Source: Candidatus Aegiribacteria sp. (lineage in GTDB: Bacteria > Fermentibacterota > Fermentibacteria > Fermentibacterales > JCC-6). From it: DNA of 38,868 bases. The notes beneath the pieces were generated by a model, which had not been told where the DNA came from, made no database searches, and was given only the letters and a program-made list of their open reading frames with translations. The position numbers and the translations under genes were made by a program. Shown here in pieces: positions 27,253 to 35,814 of the stretch. Each line of letters starts with the position of its first letter. The stretch's first letter is position 1. The stretch is from assembly GCA_030594645.1 (NCBI GenBank), contig JAUVEU010000021.1, positions 1-38,868 of the forward strand. The letters are read 5' to 3'.

Positions 27253-27798
27253 ATGTCAAGAATAGGCAGATTACCCATTCCTTTGCCTGACAAGGTTACA
27301 TTATCTGAGAAGAAAAAACTTCTCACGATTAAAGGACCCAGAGGAGAAATGACTCTAAAGATTCCTTCGGGAGTCAAAGTGAAAGCCGAAGACGGTGTTG
27401 TGATAGTTTCGACAAAAATTGATTCGAAAGAGATCAAAATGCTTCACGGTACAACCAGAGCTCATCTGGCGAACAGAATTCAGGGAGTATCAACTGGACA
27501 CAGTAAAATCCTCATCGTTCAGGGGAAAGGATTCCAGGCTGAAATCAAGGGCCGTATACTGGAAATGCAGCTTGGTTTTTCGCATAAAGTACTTTTTGAA
27601 ATACCTGTTGGCCTGGAACTGGAGATAAAACCGGGGCAGAACTCATTTACGCTTACTGTAAACGGTAATGACAAACAGCTGGTTGGCGCCTTCAGCTCAG
27701 AACTATATAAAGTCAAATCGGTTGAACCATACAACCTTATCGGGTTTCGCTATTCAGACCAGCATGTCAAGCGCAAGGCCGCTAAGACTATAACTTAA
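27253..27798 (+). CDS. rplF: 50S ribosomal protein uL6
   Basis: uL6 lies near the sarcin-ricin loop and the GTPase factor site. The product is 181 residues from ATG 27253, which follows AAGGGG, and begins MSRIGRLPIPLPDKV. An upstream in-frame extension would run into rpsH and lacks family similarity. The C-terminal region shows a canonical uL6 ending (EPYNLIGFRYSDQHVKRKAAKT); family genes usually have GKG near this point, so this end is a little diverged. Confidence 0.96.
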   Translation: MSRIGRLPIPLPDKVTLSEKKKLLTIKGPRGEMTLKIPSGVKVKAEDGVVIVSTKIDSKEIKMLHGTTRAHLANRIQGVSTGHSKILIVQGKGFQAEIKGRILEMQLGFSHKVLFEIPVGLELEIKPGQNSFTLTVNGNDKQLVGAFSSELYKVKSVEPYNLIGFRYSDQHVKRKAAKTIT

Positions 27799-27816
27799 GA
27801 CAGGAGGAGACCGGAA

Positions 27817-28179
27817 ATGGCAAAATTGAACAGGAAGCAACGTCTCCGCCGCCGGCATGTTCATATCCGAAAGAGAGTGAACGGTACCGCTGGAAAACCG
27901 AGGCTTCTGGTCAGAAGATCGATCAGACACATAGAAGCGAGTCTTATTGATGATATTGCAGGAAAAACTTTACTTACGGTAACGAGCAAATCCGGGAGTT
28001 TTTCCACAGTTAAAAAGGAATGTAAGACCGAACAGGCTTCGAGACTTGGCAAACTCATTGCCGCGAGAGCGATAGAAAATGGTATTAAGGAAGTGGTCTT
28101 TGATCGCGGAGGTCATCCTTATCACGGAAGAGTCAAGGCGCTGGCGGATAATGCCCGCGAAGCCGGGCTCAGGTTTTAG
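27817..28179 (+). CDS. rplR: 50S ribosomal protein uL18
   Basis: uL18 binds 5S rRNA with uL5. The 120-residue product has a basic N-terminus ([22 protein letters not shown]), [19 protein letters not shown], and the C-terminal [36 protein letters not shown] precedes the ATG. Order rplF-rplR-rpsE is conserved. Confidence 0.96.
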   Translation: MAKLNRKQRLRRRHVHIRKRVNGTAGKPRLLVRRSIRHIEASLIDDIAGKTLLTVTSKSGSFSTVKKECKTEQASRLGKLIAARAIENGIKEVVFDRGGHPYHGRVKALADNAREAGLRF

Positions 28180-28196
28180 AAGAGGTGGTCCATCAG

Positions 28197-28751
28197 GTGA
28201 GTAACGACAGAAGGGACAAGACATCCAGACCGGAGAAAAAACGGAGAATATCCAAACTTGAAGAAGCCGGTCTTGTTGACAGACTCATAGCAATCAACAG
28301 AGTTGCCAAGGTGACAAAAGGTGGTAGAAACTTTGGTTTCAATGCCGTCGTCGCTGTCGGTGACGCAAAAGGAAAAGTCGGTGTCGGTCTTGGAAAGGCA
28401 ACCGAGCTTCCTGAAGCTATCAGGAAAGCGCAGGATACTGCCAGAAAAAGTATGATAAGTATTCCACTAATTGATGACAGAACTATCCCTCACAAGATAG
28501 TTGGCAGGAGCGGTGCTGGAAGAGTGATTTTGCGTCCTGCCAGTCCTGGTACCGGTGTTATTGCCGGTGCTGCTGTGAGAGCCATAATGGAATGTGCCGG
28601 AGTAAAGGATGTACTCACGAAGTCTCAGGGTTCGAATAATCCTCACAACGTTGTTAAAGCAACAATGGAAGGATTAAGAGACCTTGTACTTATCGACAGG
28701 GTAAACGGATACCGGCAGGCGGCTATCGCCAGAAGGAGTACCGATGGCTGA
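28197..28751 (+). CDS. rpsE: 30S ribosomal protein uS5
   Basis: uS5 lies at the mRNA entry channel and affects decoding fidelity. The product is 184 residues from GTG 28197, eight bases after AGAGGTGG; GTG 28185 overlaps that site. Visible segments are [24 protein letters not shown] and [27 protein letters not shown]. The N-terminal basic tail is moderately long. rpmD overlaps its end by eight bases. Confidence 0.96.
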   Translation: MSNDRRDKTSRPEKKRRISKLEEAGLVDRLIAINRVAKVTKGGRNFGFNAVVAVGDAKGKVGVGLGKATELPEAIRKAQDTARKSMISIPLIDDRTIPHKIVGRSGAGRVILRPASPGTGVIAGAAVRAIMECAGVKDVLTKSQGSNNPHNVVKATMEGLRDLVLIDRVNGYRQAAIARRSTDG

Positions 28752-28935
28752 CAGGAAACTCAGAATCACTCAGGTGAGAAGCGCAATCGGCCGTTTGGAA
28801 GTGCAGAAACGTACACTTGAGGCTCTCGGACTAAAACGATTGCATTGTCCCGTCACGCACCAGGACAACCCGCAGATTCGCGGAATGATCAACAGAGTTT
28901 CGCATCTGCTGAAGGTCGAGGAGGTTGAGGAATGA
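28744..28935 (+). CDS. rpmD: 50S ribosomal protein uL30
   Basis: uL30 is a small protein on the 50S surface. The 63-residue product has the family layout [29 protein letters not shown] and [19 protein letters not shown]. It overlaps the end of rpsE by eight bases and the start of rplO by four (ATGA), so translation is probably coupled. Confidence 0.95.
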   Translation: MADRKLRITQVRSAIGRLEVQKRTLEALGLKRLHCPVTHQDNPQIRGMINRVSHLLKVEEVEE

Positions 28936-29375
28936 GACGCTTACAGCATCTTAGACCCGCCAGAGGAGCGGCAAAGCAGTCATCCAGGCGAGGTCGCGGC
29001 CGCGGAACAGGTACTGGCGGAACCAGCGGTAAAGGGCACAAGGGGCAGAAGGCCAGAAGCAGCATTCAACCCTGGTTCGAAGGCGGACAGATGCCCATAC
29101 AAAGGCGAATGAGCCACAAGGGTTTTAATAACGCACGGTTCGCCAGGAATTATCAGGTTATCAATGTCTGTCATCTGAGCAGATTCAGCGCTGATAGTGT
29201 TGTGACACCTGACGATATGAAAAAAGCGGGATTGATCTCATCAAGGTTTCGTCCGGTGAAAATTCTGGGAAAGGGAGAGCTGGATAAGGTTCTTACAATA
29301 TGCGCTCACTCTTTCAGTTCAAAAGCGTTGGAGATTATCAAATCCGCTGGTGGTACCGTGGAGGTACTTGAATAA
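28932..29375 (+). CDS. rplO: 50S ribosomal protein uL15
   Basis: uL15 is an assembly protein deep in the 50S subunit. The 147-residue product has a Gly/Arg-rich N-terminal region (RGRGRGTGTGGTSGKGHKGQKARS), typical of the family, then a globular part ending SAGGTVEVLE. Its TAA stop overlaps the secY ATG (TAATG). Confidence 0.96.
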   Translation: MRRLQHLRPARGAAKQSSRRGRGRGTGTGGTSGKGHKGQKARSSIQPWFEGGQMPIQRRMSHKGFNNARFARNYQVINVCHLSRFSADSVVTPDDMKKAGLISSRFRPVKILGKGELDKVLTICAHSFSSKALEIIKSAGGTVEVLE

Positions 29376-30679
29376 TGCGCGGCTTTGAAAATATCCTGAA
29401 AATACCGGAACTGAGAAAGAAGATATTCTATACCTTCATTCTCCTGGCGGTATACAGGGTGGGAGGGCATATCCCTGTTCCGGGAATTGACGGTGATGCC
29501 CTGAATCAGGCTTTCAGCCAGGGCGGCGGACTGATGGGCATGTACGATCTTTTCGTAGGTGGTGCTCTCCGACGCGCGTCTGTGTTTGCGCTTGGAATAA
29601 TGCCGTACATATCCGCATCAATCATCATCCAGCTTCTTACATCGGTATTTCCATATTTTGAAAGACTGAAAAAAGAAGGTGAAGCCGGACGTCAGAAAAT
29701 GACGGAAATCACCAGATATGCTACAGTCGTGCTGGCGTTTATCCAGGGACTCGGAATCTCACAGTATCTTATCGGTCTGAACAGCCAGGGAGTAATGATA
29801 GTACCGCATCCCGGTATAGGGTTCACGGTACAGACCGTTGTTACAATGATTACCGGAACAATATTTGTCATGTGGCTTGGTGAACGAATTACCGAGCGTG
29901 GAATTGGAAACGGAATCAGTCTGATTATCTTTGCGGGTATTGTCGGAAGGCTTCCCGGAGCGATTGTCTCGATATACCAGGACGTGTTCGTGCTGGAGCA
30001 GACCGGATTCATTACCGCTATCTTCCTCGGTGTATTCATGTTTGCGGTTGTTGCATTTGTTGTTCTCATGACGGAAGCACAGAGAAGAATCCCTGTTACA
30101 TACGCTAAACAGGTAAGAGGACGAAAGGTATATGGAGGTCAGAGTACACATATACCACTCAGACTCAACACAGCGGGAGTTATCCCGGTTATCTTCGCAC
30201 AGGCATTCATGATGTTTCCAAGCAGTATAGCCATGTTCTTCCCAAATTCCGGGGTCGATGTATGGGTTAACGCTCATCTGGCGCCAGGAAGTGCCGTATA
30301 TATAATAATATATACTCTTTTGATTATCCTTTTCGCATATGTGTACACAGCCATTACGTTCAATCCGCAGGATCTGGCTGACAACATGAAAAAGTATGGC
30401 GGGTTCATTCCAGGCCGCAAGCCGGGGAAAAGTACCGCTAAATACATCGAAAAAGTACTTGTAAGGGTTACACTGCCCGGATCGATATTCCTCGCAGCGA
30501 TAGCTGTCATGCCAATGCTCATGAGCAGACATGCAAACGTGAATTTCATGTTCGGCGGCACAAGCCTGCTCATCGTTGTCGGAGTAGCTCTGGAAACACT
30601 GCGGCAGATTGAAACACACCTTCTCATGCGGCACTACGATGGATTTCTCAGCAAAGGCAAGATAAGAGGACGAAGGTAA
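29375..30679 (+). CDS. secY: Protein translocase subunit SecY
   Basis: SecY is the channel of the Sec machinery in the inner membrane. The 434-residue product has ten predicted hydrophobic helices and signatures YRVGGHIPVPGID (helix 1 region), IMPYISASIIIQLLTSVFPYFERLKKEGE, and the cytoplasmic loop RRIPVTYAKQVRGRKVYGGQSTHIPLRLNTAGVIP. It ends with basic residues GKIRGRR. It overlaps rplO by one base and is followed three bases later by adk, the usual spc-operon order. Confidence 0.97.
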   Translation: MRGFENILKIPELRKKIFYTFILLAVYRVGGHIPVPGIDGDALNQAFSQGGGLMGMYDLFVGGALRRASVFALGIMPYISASIIIQLLTSVFPYFERLKKEGEAGRQKMTEITRYATVVLAFIQGLGISQYLIGLNSQGVMIVPHPGIGFTVQTVVTMITGTIFVMWLGERITERGIGNGISLIIFAGIVGRLPGAIVSIYQDVFVLEQTGFITAIFLGVFMFAVVAFVVLMTEAQRRIPVTYAKQVRGRKVYGGQSTHIPLRLNTAGVIPVIFAQAFMMFPSSIAMFFPNSGVDVWVNAHLAPGSAVYIIIYTLLIILFAYVYTAITFNPQDLADNMKKYGGFIPGRKPGKSTAKYIEKVLVRVTLPGSIFLAAIAVMPMLMSRHANVNFMFGGTSLLIVVGVALETLRQIETHLLMRHYDGFLSKGKIRGRR

Positions 30680-30682
30680 AAA

Positions 30683-31312
30683 ATGAGGATCGTCTTCTTC
30701 GGGCCGCCTGGATCTGGAAAGGGAACGCAGGCTGAAAGGATGTCTAAGCGATACAACCTGCATCACCTCTCAACAGGTCTTTTGCTCCGTGAAGAGATAA
30801 ATAACAATTCTGAACTGGGGAAACGTATCAGGAAGATAGTAGAGTCAGGCCATCTGGTTGATGACGAGATCGTGAATGAGGAAGTATTCAGTAAAGTGAA
30901 GGGGTATGACCGGTTCCTGCTGGACGGATATCCCAGAAACCTGATTCAGGCGGAGGGTCTGGATGATTATCTTGAAAAAGAAAAAAAACCTCTTTCAGGG
31001 GCGATATTCATCACTATACCTGACGCGGAAGTGATTGAAAGACTCTCAGGGAGGCTTACTTGCTCCCAATGTGGTTTTACCGGAAAGCAGCCACTTCAAA
31101 ACCCGGGAGACGAATGCCCCAGATGCGGTACTATACTTGTTGAGCGAAATGATGACAGAATGGAAGTAATCGAGCAGAGACTTGTCCATTACTATAATTT
31201 TACAAAGCATCTGGAGAAGTACTATCACGATCGCCTGCTGAATATTGATGGTATGGGAACTGTTGATCAGGTCACCTTGAGACTGGAAGAAGCTCTGTCC
31301 ATATGGGAATAA
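30683..31312 (+). CDS. adk: Adenylate kinase, zinc-LID type
   Basis: Adenylate kinase converts ATP + AMP to 2 ADP in the cytosol. The 209-residue product has the P-loop GPPGSGKGT (7-15), the NMP-binding region, and a long LID with four cysteines (Cys127, Cys130, Cys145, Cys148), the zinc-binding LID form. The Asp-Gly-Tyr-Pro-Arg motif DGYPRN (81-86) is present. It lies between secY and map, overlapping map by ten bases. Confidence 0.96.
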   Translation: MRIVFFGPPGSGKGTQAERMSKRYNLHHLSTGLLLREEINNNSELGKRIRKIVESGHLVDDEIVNEEVFSKVKGYDRFLLDGYPRNLIQAEGLDDYLEKEKKPLSGAIFITIPDAEVIERLSGRLTCSQCGFTGKQPLQNPGDECPRCGTILVERNDDRMEVIEQRLVHYYNFTKHLEKYYHDRLLNIDGMGTVDQVTLRLEEALSIWE

Positions 31313-32046
31313 TAGCTGGCCGGGATCTCAGAATGATGGAAGAAAGCGGCAGAATCGTCAGAAAAGCTCTTGATGAAATGAAAGCTGTTATCGAAATTGG
31401 AGTAAGTACTGCTTCCATTGAATCCGTAGGGAGGAAAGTAATAGAAGCTGAAGGAGCTATCCCTTCTTTCCTTGGATACAATGGATTCCCGGCATGCGCC
31501 TGTGTCTCTATTAATAATGAAGTGGTTCACGGAATACCTTCCAGAACCAGGATAGTGGAGGATGGCGATATTGTCAGTATTGACATAGGAGCAGTCAAGA
31601 ACGGTTTCCATGGCGACGCAGCTGATACTGTTCCTGTAGGAATGCCGGACCCGATTGCATTGCTCCTTGTAAGAACTGTTTACGAAGCCCGCGATATGGG
31701 TATCGAAGCTGCAAGACCGGGAAACACACTCGGGGATATTGGTTCAACTATTCAAAACTATGTAGAAGAGAAAGGTTTTAGTGTAGTCAGATCCCTTGTG
31801 GGACACGGAATAGGGAGAAAACTTCATGAGCCGCCCCAGGTTCCCAATTTTGGAAGAGCGGGCAGGGGAATGAAGCTTACTGATGGACTTGCACTTGCAA
31901 TTGAGCCGATGATTAATATAGGTGGATACAGAGTAAGGACGCTCCACGATAACTGGACGGTTGTTACTGCAGACGGAAGTCTGTCAGCACATGCGGAACA
32001 TACGATCATCGTTTCAGCGGGAAGCCCGCTAATATTGACGGCATGA
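31303..32046 (+). CDS. map: Methionine aminopeptidase, type I
   Basis: MetAP removes the initiator methionine from new proteins. The 247-residue product has the five metal ligands Asp94, Asp105, His168, Glu201 and Glu232, in the SIDIG, GDAADT, GHGIG, AIEPM and HAEHT contexts, plus His76 in the substrate pocket. The ATG at 31303 lies inside the end of adk (ten-base overlap). It is the usual partner of adk in the spc operon. Confidence 0.96.
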   Translation: MGIIAGRDLRMMEESGRIVRKALDEMKAVIEIGVSTASIESVGRKVIEAEGAIPSFLGYNGFPACACVSINNEVVHGIPSRTRIVEDGDIVSIDIGAVKNGFHGDAADTVPVGMPDPIALLLVRTVYEARDMGIEAARPGNTLGDIGSTIQNYVEEKGFSVVRSLVGHGIGRKLHEPPQVPNFGRAGRGMKLTDGLALAIEPMINIGGYRVRTLHDNWTVVTADGSLSAHAEHTIIVSAGSPLILTA

Positions 32047-32098
32047 TGATAATTACCAATAATATGCGTTCCGCAGAAAGCGGGCGGAAGGGAAGGAA

Positions 32099-32323
32099 AT
32101 GGCAAAGAAACAGGGCGTAGTTGCTGATGGAACCGTTGTTGAAACGTTGCCTAACAGCCAGTGCCGCGTTGAACTGGACAGTCCAGAGGGTCACATTGCC
32201 CTGTGCCATGTTTCCGGAAAGATGAGAATGCACTACATTCGAATACTTGTAGGTGACAGGGTGACGGTTGAACTATCTCCATACGATCTGAACCGGGGCC
32301 GAATTATTTACAGGTATAAGTGA
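32099..32323 (+). CDS. infA: Translation initiation factor IF-1
   Basis: IF-1 occupies the ribosomal A site during initiation. The 74-residue OB-fold protein has the family signature [38 protein letters not shown], and ends [19 protein letters not shown] precedes the ATG. It lies between map and rpmJ, a common order. Confidence 0.96.
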   Translation: MAKKQGVVADGTVVETLPNSQCRVELDSPEGHIALCHVSGKMRMHYIRILVGDRVTVELSPYDLNRGRIIYRYK

Positions 32324-32333
32324 GGATCGAACA

Positions 32334-32450
32334 ATGAAAGTACGCAGTTCAGTCAAAAAAATATGTGAGTACTGCCGGATAGTACGAAGACGCGGAAAGA
32401 TCTTTGTGATCTGTTCACGGGATCCGAAGCATAAGCAGCGGCAGGGATAA
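32334..32450 (+). CDS. rpmJ: 50S ribosomal protein bL36
   Basis: The 38-residue product begins [14 protein letters not shown] and ends DPKHKQRQG. The zinc ligands Cys11, Cys14, Cys27 and His33 are all present, so it is the zinc form. It starts 11 bases after the infA stop, behind GAGGATCG, and is followed by rpsM, as in the alpha operon of many bacteria. Confidence 0.96.
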   Translation: MKVRSSVKKICEYCRIVRRRGKIFVICSRDPKHKQRQG

Positions 32451-32479
32451 TAGAATTTCGGTAATTACGGAGGTAACCA

Positions 32480-32845
32480 GTGGCAAGAATCTCAGGAGTT
32501 GATCTTCCTCGCAACAAGCATATTCTTTATGCACTGCCATACATTTTTGGAATCGGTCTGACCTCGTCAAAGGAAATACTTGAAAAAACGGGTATTGCTT
32601 TTAACGTGAAAACAGACGATTTGACAGAAAATGAGGTAGCAACACTCAGAAAGGTCATAGACGCCGATTATAAGGTTGAAGGTGCTCTTAGAGCGGAAAT
32701 AAACATGAATCGAAAAAGGCTGATGGACATACGGTGCTATCGTGGAATAAGACATCGCAAGGGGCTCCCCGTCCGTGGCCAGAGAACTCATACAAATGCC
32801 CGCACCCGAAAGGGGCCAAAATTCGGGCACGGTAGAATTCGATAG
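32480..32845 (+). CDS. rpsM: 30S ribosomal protein uS13
   Basis: uS13 forms intersubunit bridges in the 30S head. The 121-residue product begins [19 protein letters not shown] and has [26 protein letters not shown] near the end, both family signatures. It starts at GTG 32480, six bases after GGAGGT. rpsK follows nine bases after the stop. Confidence 0.96.
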   Translation: MARISGVDLPRNKHILYALPYIFGIGLTSSKEILEKTGIAFNVKTDDLTENEVATLRKVIDADYKVEGALRAEINMNRKRLMDIRCYRGIRHRKGLPVRGQRTHTNARTRKGPKFGHGRIR

Positions 32846-32854
32846 GAGGCTGGC

Positions 32855-33271
32855 GTGCCAAAAGGAGCCAAGGTAAAGAGCAAAAAGAAAGTTGTTAAAA
32901 AGAAAAAGGCTTTCAGGGTTACAGATGTTCATGGTGTTGCCCACATAAAGTCATCATTTAACAATACCCTGATAACAATCACCGATAGAAACGGTAACGT
33001 TATAGCATGGGCAAGCGGTGGAACAACTGGAGTAAAAGGTACGAGAAAAGGAACAGCATTTGCTTCAGGACAAGCTGCGGTACAGGCTTCCGAAAAAGCA
33101 ATTGAAGCAGGAATCAAGAAAGTGGAGATCTGGGTCCGTGGTCCAGGGTCCGGAAGGGAAGCAGCCGTCAGGGCGCTTCAATCCACTAATCTGGAAGTTA
33201 CTGCAATCAAGGATCAAACCAGGATACCGCATAACGGGTGTCGTCCCTCGAAGCGTCGCCGACGCGGATAA
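32855..33271 (+). CDS. rpsK: 30S ribosomal protein uS11
   Basis: uS11 lies on the 30S platform near the Shine-Dalgarno helix. The 138-residue product has a Lys-rich N-terminal tail, then [30 protein letters not shown] and [17 protein letters not shown]. It starts at GTG 32855 after GGAGG. Normally rpsD (uS4) would follow; here rpoA follows after 67 bases with only a small hairpin (GGCCCT/AGGGCC, 33284-33298) between. Confidence 0.96.
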   Translation: MPKGAKVKSKKKVVKKKKAFRVTDVHGVAHIKSSFNNTLITITDRNGNVIAWASGGTTGVKGTRKGTAFASGQAAVQASEKAIEAGIKKVEIWVRGPGSGREAAVRALQSTNLEVTAIKDQTRIPHNGCRPSKRRRRG

Positions 33272-33338
33272 GCAGATAATCATGGCCCTGAAAGGGCCTG
33301 CAAACACCCGGAGATAGATTCCCCGGGAGGAGGATCAG

Positions 33339-34289
33339 ATGGAATTTAAGAGTCTTTATCTTCCTGATATGATCAGGTGGGAAAAAGAGTCACTTACCGA
33401 TACTTTCGGCAGACTCGAGATTACACCTCTGGAACGGGGTTTCGGTCGTACTCTTGGTACCGCTTTGAGACGGGTACTGCTGTCTTCGCTTGAAGGGTCA
33501 GCACCGGTTGCGGTGAGAATAGAAGGTGTTGAGCATGAGTTCTCAACAATTCCCGGTATTCTGCAGGATATTCCCGAAATAGTACTTAACATCAAATCTC
33601 TCGTAATCAGGCTTGAGGGTGACGAATCAGGTACACTGAAACTGAAAGCAGCGAAAAAGGGTACGTATACCGCTAATGATCTCAAGGGAGACAGTTACCT
33701 TGAAGTGATGAACAAGGATCAGGAAATGGTCCAGCTCAATAAGAACTGTAAGTTCTCCCTGGAGATAATTGTTGAGCGCGGGAGGGGATTCATTCCTGCG
33801 GATGAGTGGAATATCCACGGAAAGGAAGAAGACGCGGGCACCATTCTTCTTGATTCCTGGTTCTGTCCTGTTAAGAGAGTGAATTTTGAGGTGCAGAGCG
33901 CCAGGGTGGGCGACAGAACAGATTACGATCATCTTATAATGGATGTAATAACTGATGGAAGTATTTCTCCTGAAGATGCTGTTGATACAGCTTGTGAAAT
34001 ACTTGTCCACCACCTGCAGATGATTCCCGGAGGGCTGGAACCGGTGGAGAAACCGGTTGCAATCGTTGAGGAAAAGGACAGCAGGGAAGAGACTCTTGCT
34101 ACTCTGATCGAAGATACCGGTATTCCCACAAGGATTGCTAATGTGCTGAAATCCGAAGGAATAAAAACCGTTAGTGATCTGATCGAGAAAACAAGCATGG
34201 AAATACTTAATATTGGCGGATTTGGGCCATCATCACTTGAGAAGGTAAATGATGTTCTCAAGAAGATTGGTTTTTCAATAAACGACTGA
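33339..34289 (+). CDS. rpoA: RNA polymerase subunit alpha
   Basis: The alpha subunit dimer nucleates polymerase assembly. The 316-residue product has the N-terminal dimerisation domain with ERGFGRTLGTALRRVLLSSLEGSA, a linker (about residues 230-250), and the C-terminal DNA-binding helix-hairpin-helix (about 250-310). That domain keeps the Arg and Asn of TRIANVL that match the E. coli UP-element contacts Arg265 and Asn268. AGGAGGATCAG precedes the ATG. It sits between rpsK and rplQ. Confidence 0.97.
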   Translation: MEFKSLYLPDMIRWEKESLTDTFGRLEITPLERGFGRTLGTALRRVLLSSLEGSAPVAVRIEGVEHEFSTIPGILQDIPEIVLNIKSLVIRLEGDESGTLKLKAAKKGTYTANDLKGDSYLEVMNKDQEMVQLNKNCKFSLEIIVERGRGFIPADEWNIHGKEEDAGTILLDSWFCPVKRVNFEVQSARVGDRTDYDHLIMDVITDGSISPEDAVDTACEILVHHLQMIPGGLEPVEKPVAIVEEKDSREETLATLIEDTGIPTRIANVLKSEGIKTVSDLIEKTSMEILNIGGFGPSSLEKVNDVLKKIGFSIND

Positions 34290-34314
34290 AATACAGTCAT
34301 CGGGAGAGCGAGAT

Positions 34315-34707
34315 ATGCGACACAGAAAAAAGATACCCAAGCTGGGCCGAAAGCCCGATGCAAGAAAAAGGCTTATACGAAATCTTGTAACCTCACTGAT
34401 AATTGAGGAGCGTATAACAACCAGCATGGGAAAGGCTAAAGCAGCGCGGAGTGCGGTTGAGAAAATTGTAACAAAGGGCAGAAACGATTCCGTCCACTCA
34501 AGAAGACAGGTTGCCGCATCTGTGTACGGCAGCAAGGCTGTTCAGAAGGTATTCAATGTTCTTGGCCCAAGGTATGCTGATCGCAATGGCGGATACACAC
34601 GCATGCTCAAGCTTGGACCAAGACATGGTGATGCAGCAGAGACCTGTATTCTGGAATTTGTTGACTCACCGGGTTCTGTTCCTGCTTCCGGCAAGGACAA
34701 GAAGTAG
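34315..34707 (+). CDS. rplQ: 50S ribosomal protein bL17
   Basis: bL17 is a tunnel-exit protein. The 130-residue product begins MRHRKKIPKLGRKPDARK and contains LVTSLIIEERITTSMGKAKAARSAVEKIVT and NGGYTRMLKLGPRHGDAAETCILEFVD. It is the last gene of the ribosomal cluster. pfkA starts 15 bases after its stop. Confidence 0.97.
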   Translation: MRHRKKIPKLGRKPDARKRLIRNLVTSLIIEERITTSMGKAKAARSAVEKIVTKGRNDSVHSRRQVAASVYGSKAVQKVFNVLGPRYADRNGGYTRMLKLGPRHGDAAETCILEFVDSPGSVPASGKDKK

Positions 34708-34722
34708 TAATACGGTATCACT

Positions 34723-35685
34723 GTGAAGAAAATAGCCGTTCTGACAAGCGGGGGTGATTCTCCGGGGATGAACGCATGCATCAGGGCCACGGTAAGAAGA
34801 GCTCTTGACCGTGGCCTTTCTGTAACCGGCGTTCGAAAAGGCTATGAAGGGCTCATTGACGGGGATTTTTTTGAACTTGAATCGCAGGATGTCAGCAACA
34901 TCATTCAGCGCGGCGGAACAATTCTGCATTCCTCGCGGAGCGGGAGATTTCTGACCCCTGAAGGAAGATCTGCTGCGGCAGCCAATCTCAGGAATAACGG
35001 TATCGAAGGATTGGTAGTGATAGGAGGAGACGGCAGTTTCAGAGGGGCAGACAGGTTATCATTCGAGCATGGAATCACCGTGATCGGTGTTCCGGCAACC
35101 ATAGATAATGATCTCTGGGGAACTGATCTTACAATCGGATTCTGTACGGCTGTCAACACAGCTCTTGAGTCTATCGATAAAGTCAGGGATACAGCTGCTG
35201 CGCATGACAGGCTTTTCATTGTGGAAGTAATGGGAAGATCAGCCGGATTCATAGCTCTTGAGGTTGGAGTAGGATCAGGAGCTGAAGCCGTTTTGATCCC
35301 TGAAACCCCTACCGACCTTGAAGCGATAGTCAGGAAAGTCAAAAACAGAATATCCGCGGGACGAACTTCCAATATACTTGTTGTTGCCGAAGGCGATGAG
35401 GCTGGAAACGCCTTTGAGATAGCTGCGAAAATAGAGAAAATATCAGGTTTGAAAAGCAGAGTGACCGTTCTCGGTCATGTTCAGCGCGGCGGGTCACCAG
35501 CTTCGATAGACAGGGTACTTGCATCCAAACTTGGCTGGGCAGCTGTTGATGCTCTTGTTGACGGAGCAGTATCTTGCATGGTCGGAGAAATCGATGGAGA
35601 AATTGCCATAAATCCGCTGCCTGACGCATGGACAAAAAAGAAAAAACTCGATCCTATGCTGCTTGAACTTTCAGAAACTCTCTAA
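34723..35685 (+). CDS. pfkA: 6-phosphofructokinase, ATP type
   Basis: PFK phosphorylates fructose-6-phosphate at C1, the committed step of glycolysis. The 320-residue product has GGDGS (101-105) with Gly104, which marks the ATP-dependent rather than the pyrophosphate type. It also has the catalytic ATIDND (125-130, Asp128 and Asp130), MGR (170-172) and GHVQRGG. Length matches bacterial PfkA. It starts at GTG 34723 with no clear ribosome site. It lies 15 bases after rplQ on the same strand, so it may be co-transcribed with the ribosomal cluster, an unusual position. Confidence 0.95.
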   Translation: MKKIAVLTSGGDSPGMNACIRATVRRALDRGLSVTGVRKGYEGLIDGDFFELESQDVSNIIQRGGTILHSSRSGRFLTPEGRSAAAANLRNNGIEGLVVIGGDGSFRGADRLSFEHGITVIGVPATIDNDLWGTDLTIGFCTAVNTALESIDKVRDTAAAHDRLFIVEVMGRSAGFIALEVGVGSGAEAVLIPETPTDLEAIVRKVKNRISAGRTSNILVVAEGDEAGNAFEIAAKIEKISGLKSRVTVLGHVQRGGSPASIDRVLASKLGWAAVDALVDGAVSCMVGEIDGEIAINPLPDAWTKKKKLDPMLLELSETL

Positions 35686-35687
35686 TC

Positions 35688-35814
35688 TTTTGGGGCCTCT
35701 TTTGGGGCCGGGCCTAACAGCTAAACATTTTAGGCGCATCGCCTCATGGAGACATGCACGATCTGGTGCGTGTTCCCGTCTAAAAAATGTTTAGATGTTA
35801 GGCCCGGCCCCAAA
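35688..35814. repeat. Branched inverted-repeat element
   Basis: Bases 35701-35733 form a near-perfect inverted repeat with 35780-35814: 19 identical positions, one mismatch, 11 more, and a two-base length difference. Between the arms lie two smaller hairpins. One is GGCG/CGCC with a CAT loop (about 35733-35743). The other is ACATGCAC with GTGCGTGT and a six-base loop (about 35752-35773). The whole can fold as a three-way junction. TTTTGGGGCC occurs twice in a row at the left edge (35688-35697 and 35700-35709). It lies between the convergent pfkA and DUF6485-like genes and abuts the stop of the latter. It may be a MITE or REP-like element, or a two-way transcription stop. Confidence 0.85.

Noticed and set aside
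29759-30766. Long antisense open frame opposite secY (335 codons), and similar frames opposite tuf and rpoB
   Set aside because: They lie wholly opposite strongly conserved genes, and their translations are rich in Cys/His/Ser with no family resemblance, as expected for shadow frames.
35701-35814. Integron attC site, because GCCTAAC and GTTAGGC occur at the arm ends
   Set aside because: Pairing continues outward through TTTGGGGCCGG and inward with only one mismatch, whereas attC sites have a defined unpaired spacer and do not extend outward. No integrase or cassette array is visible.
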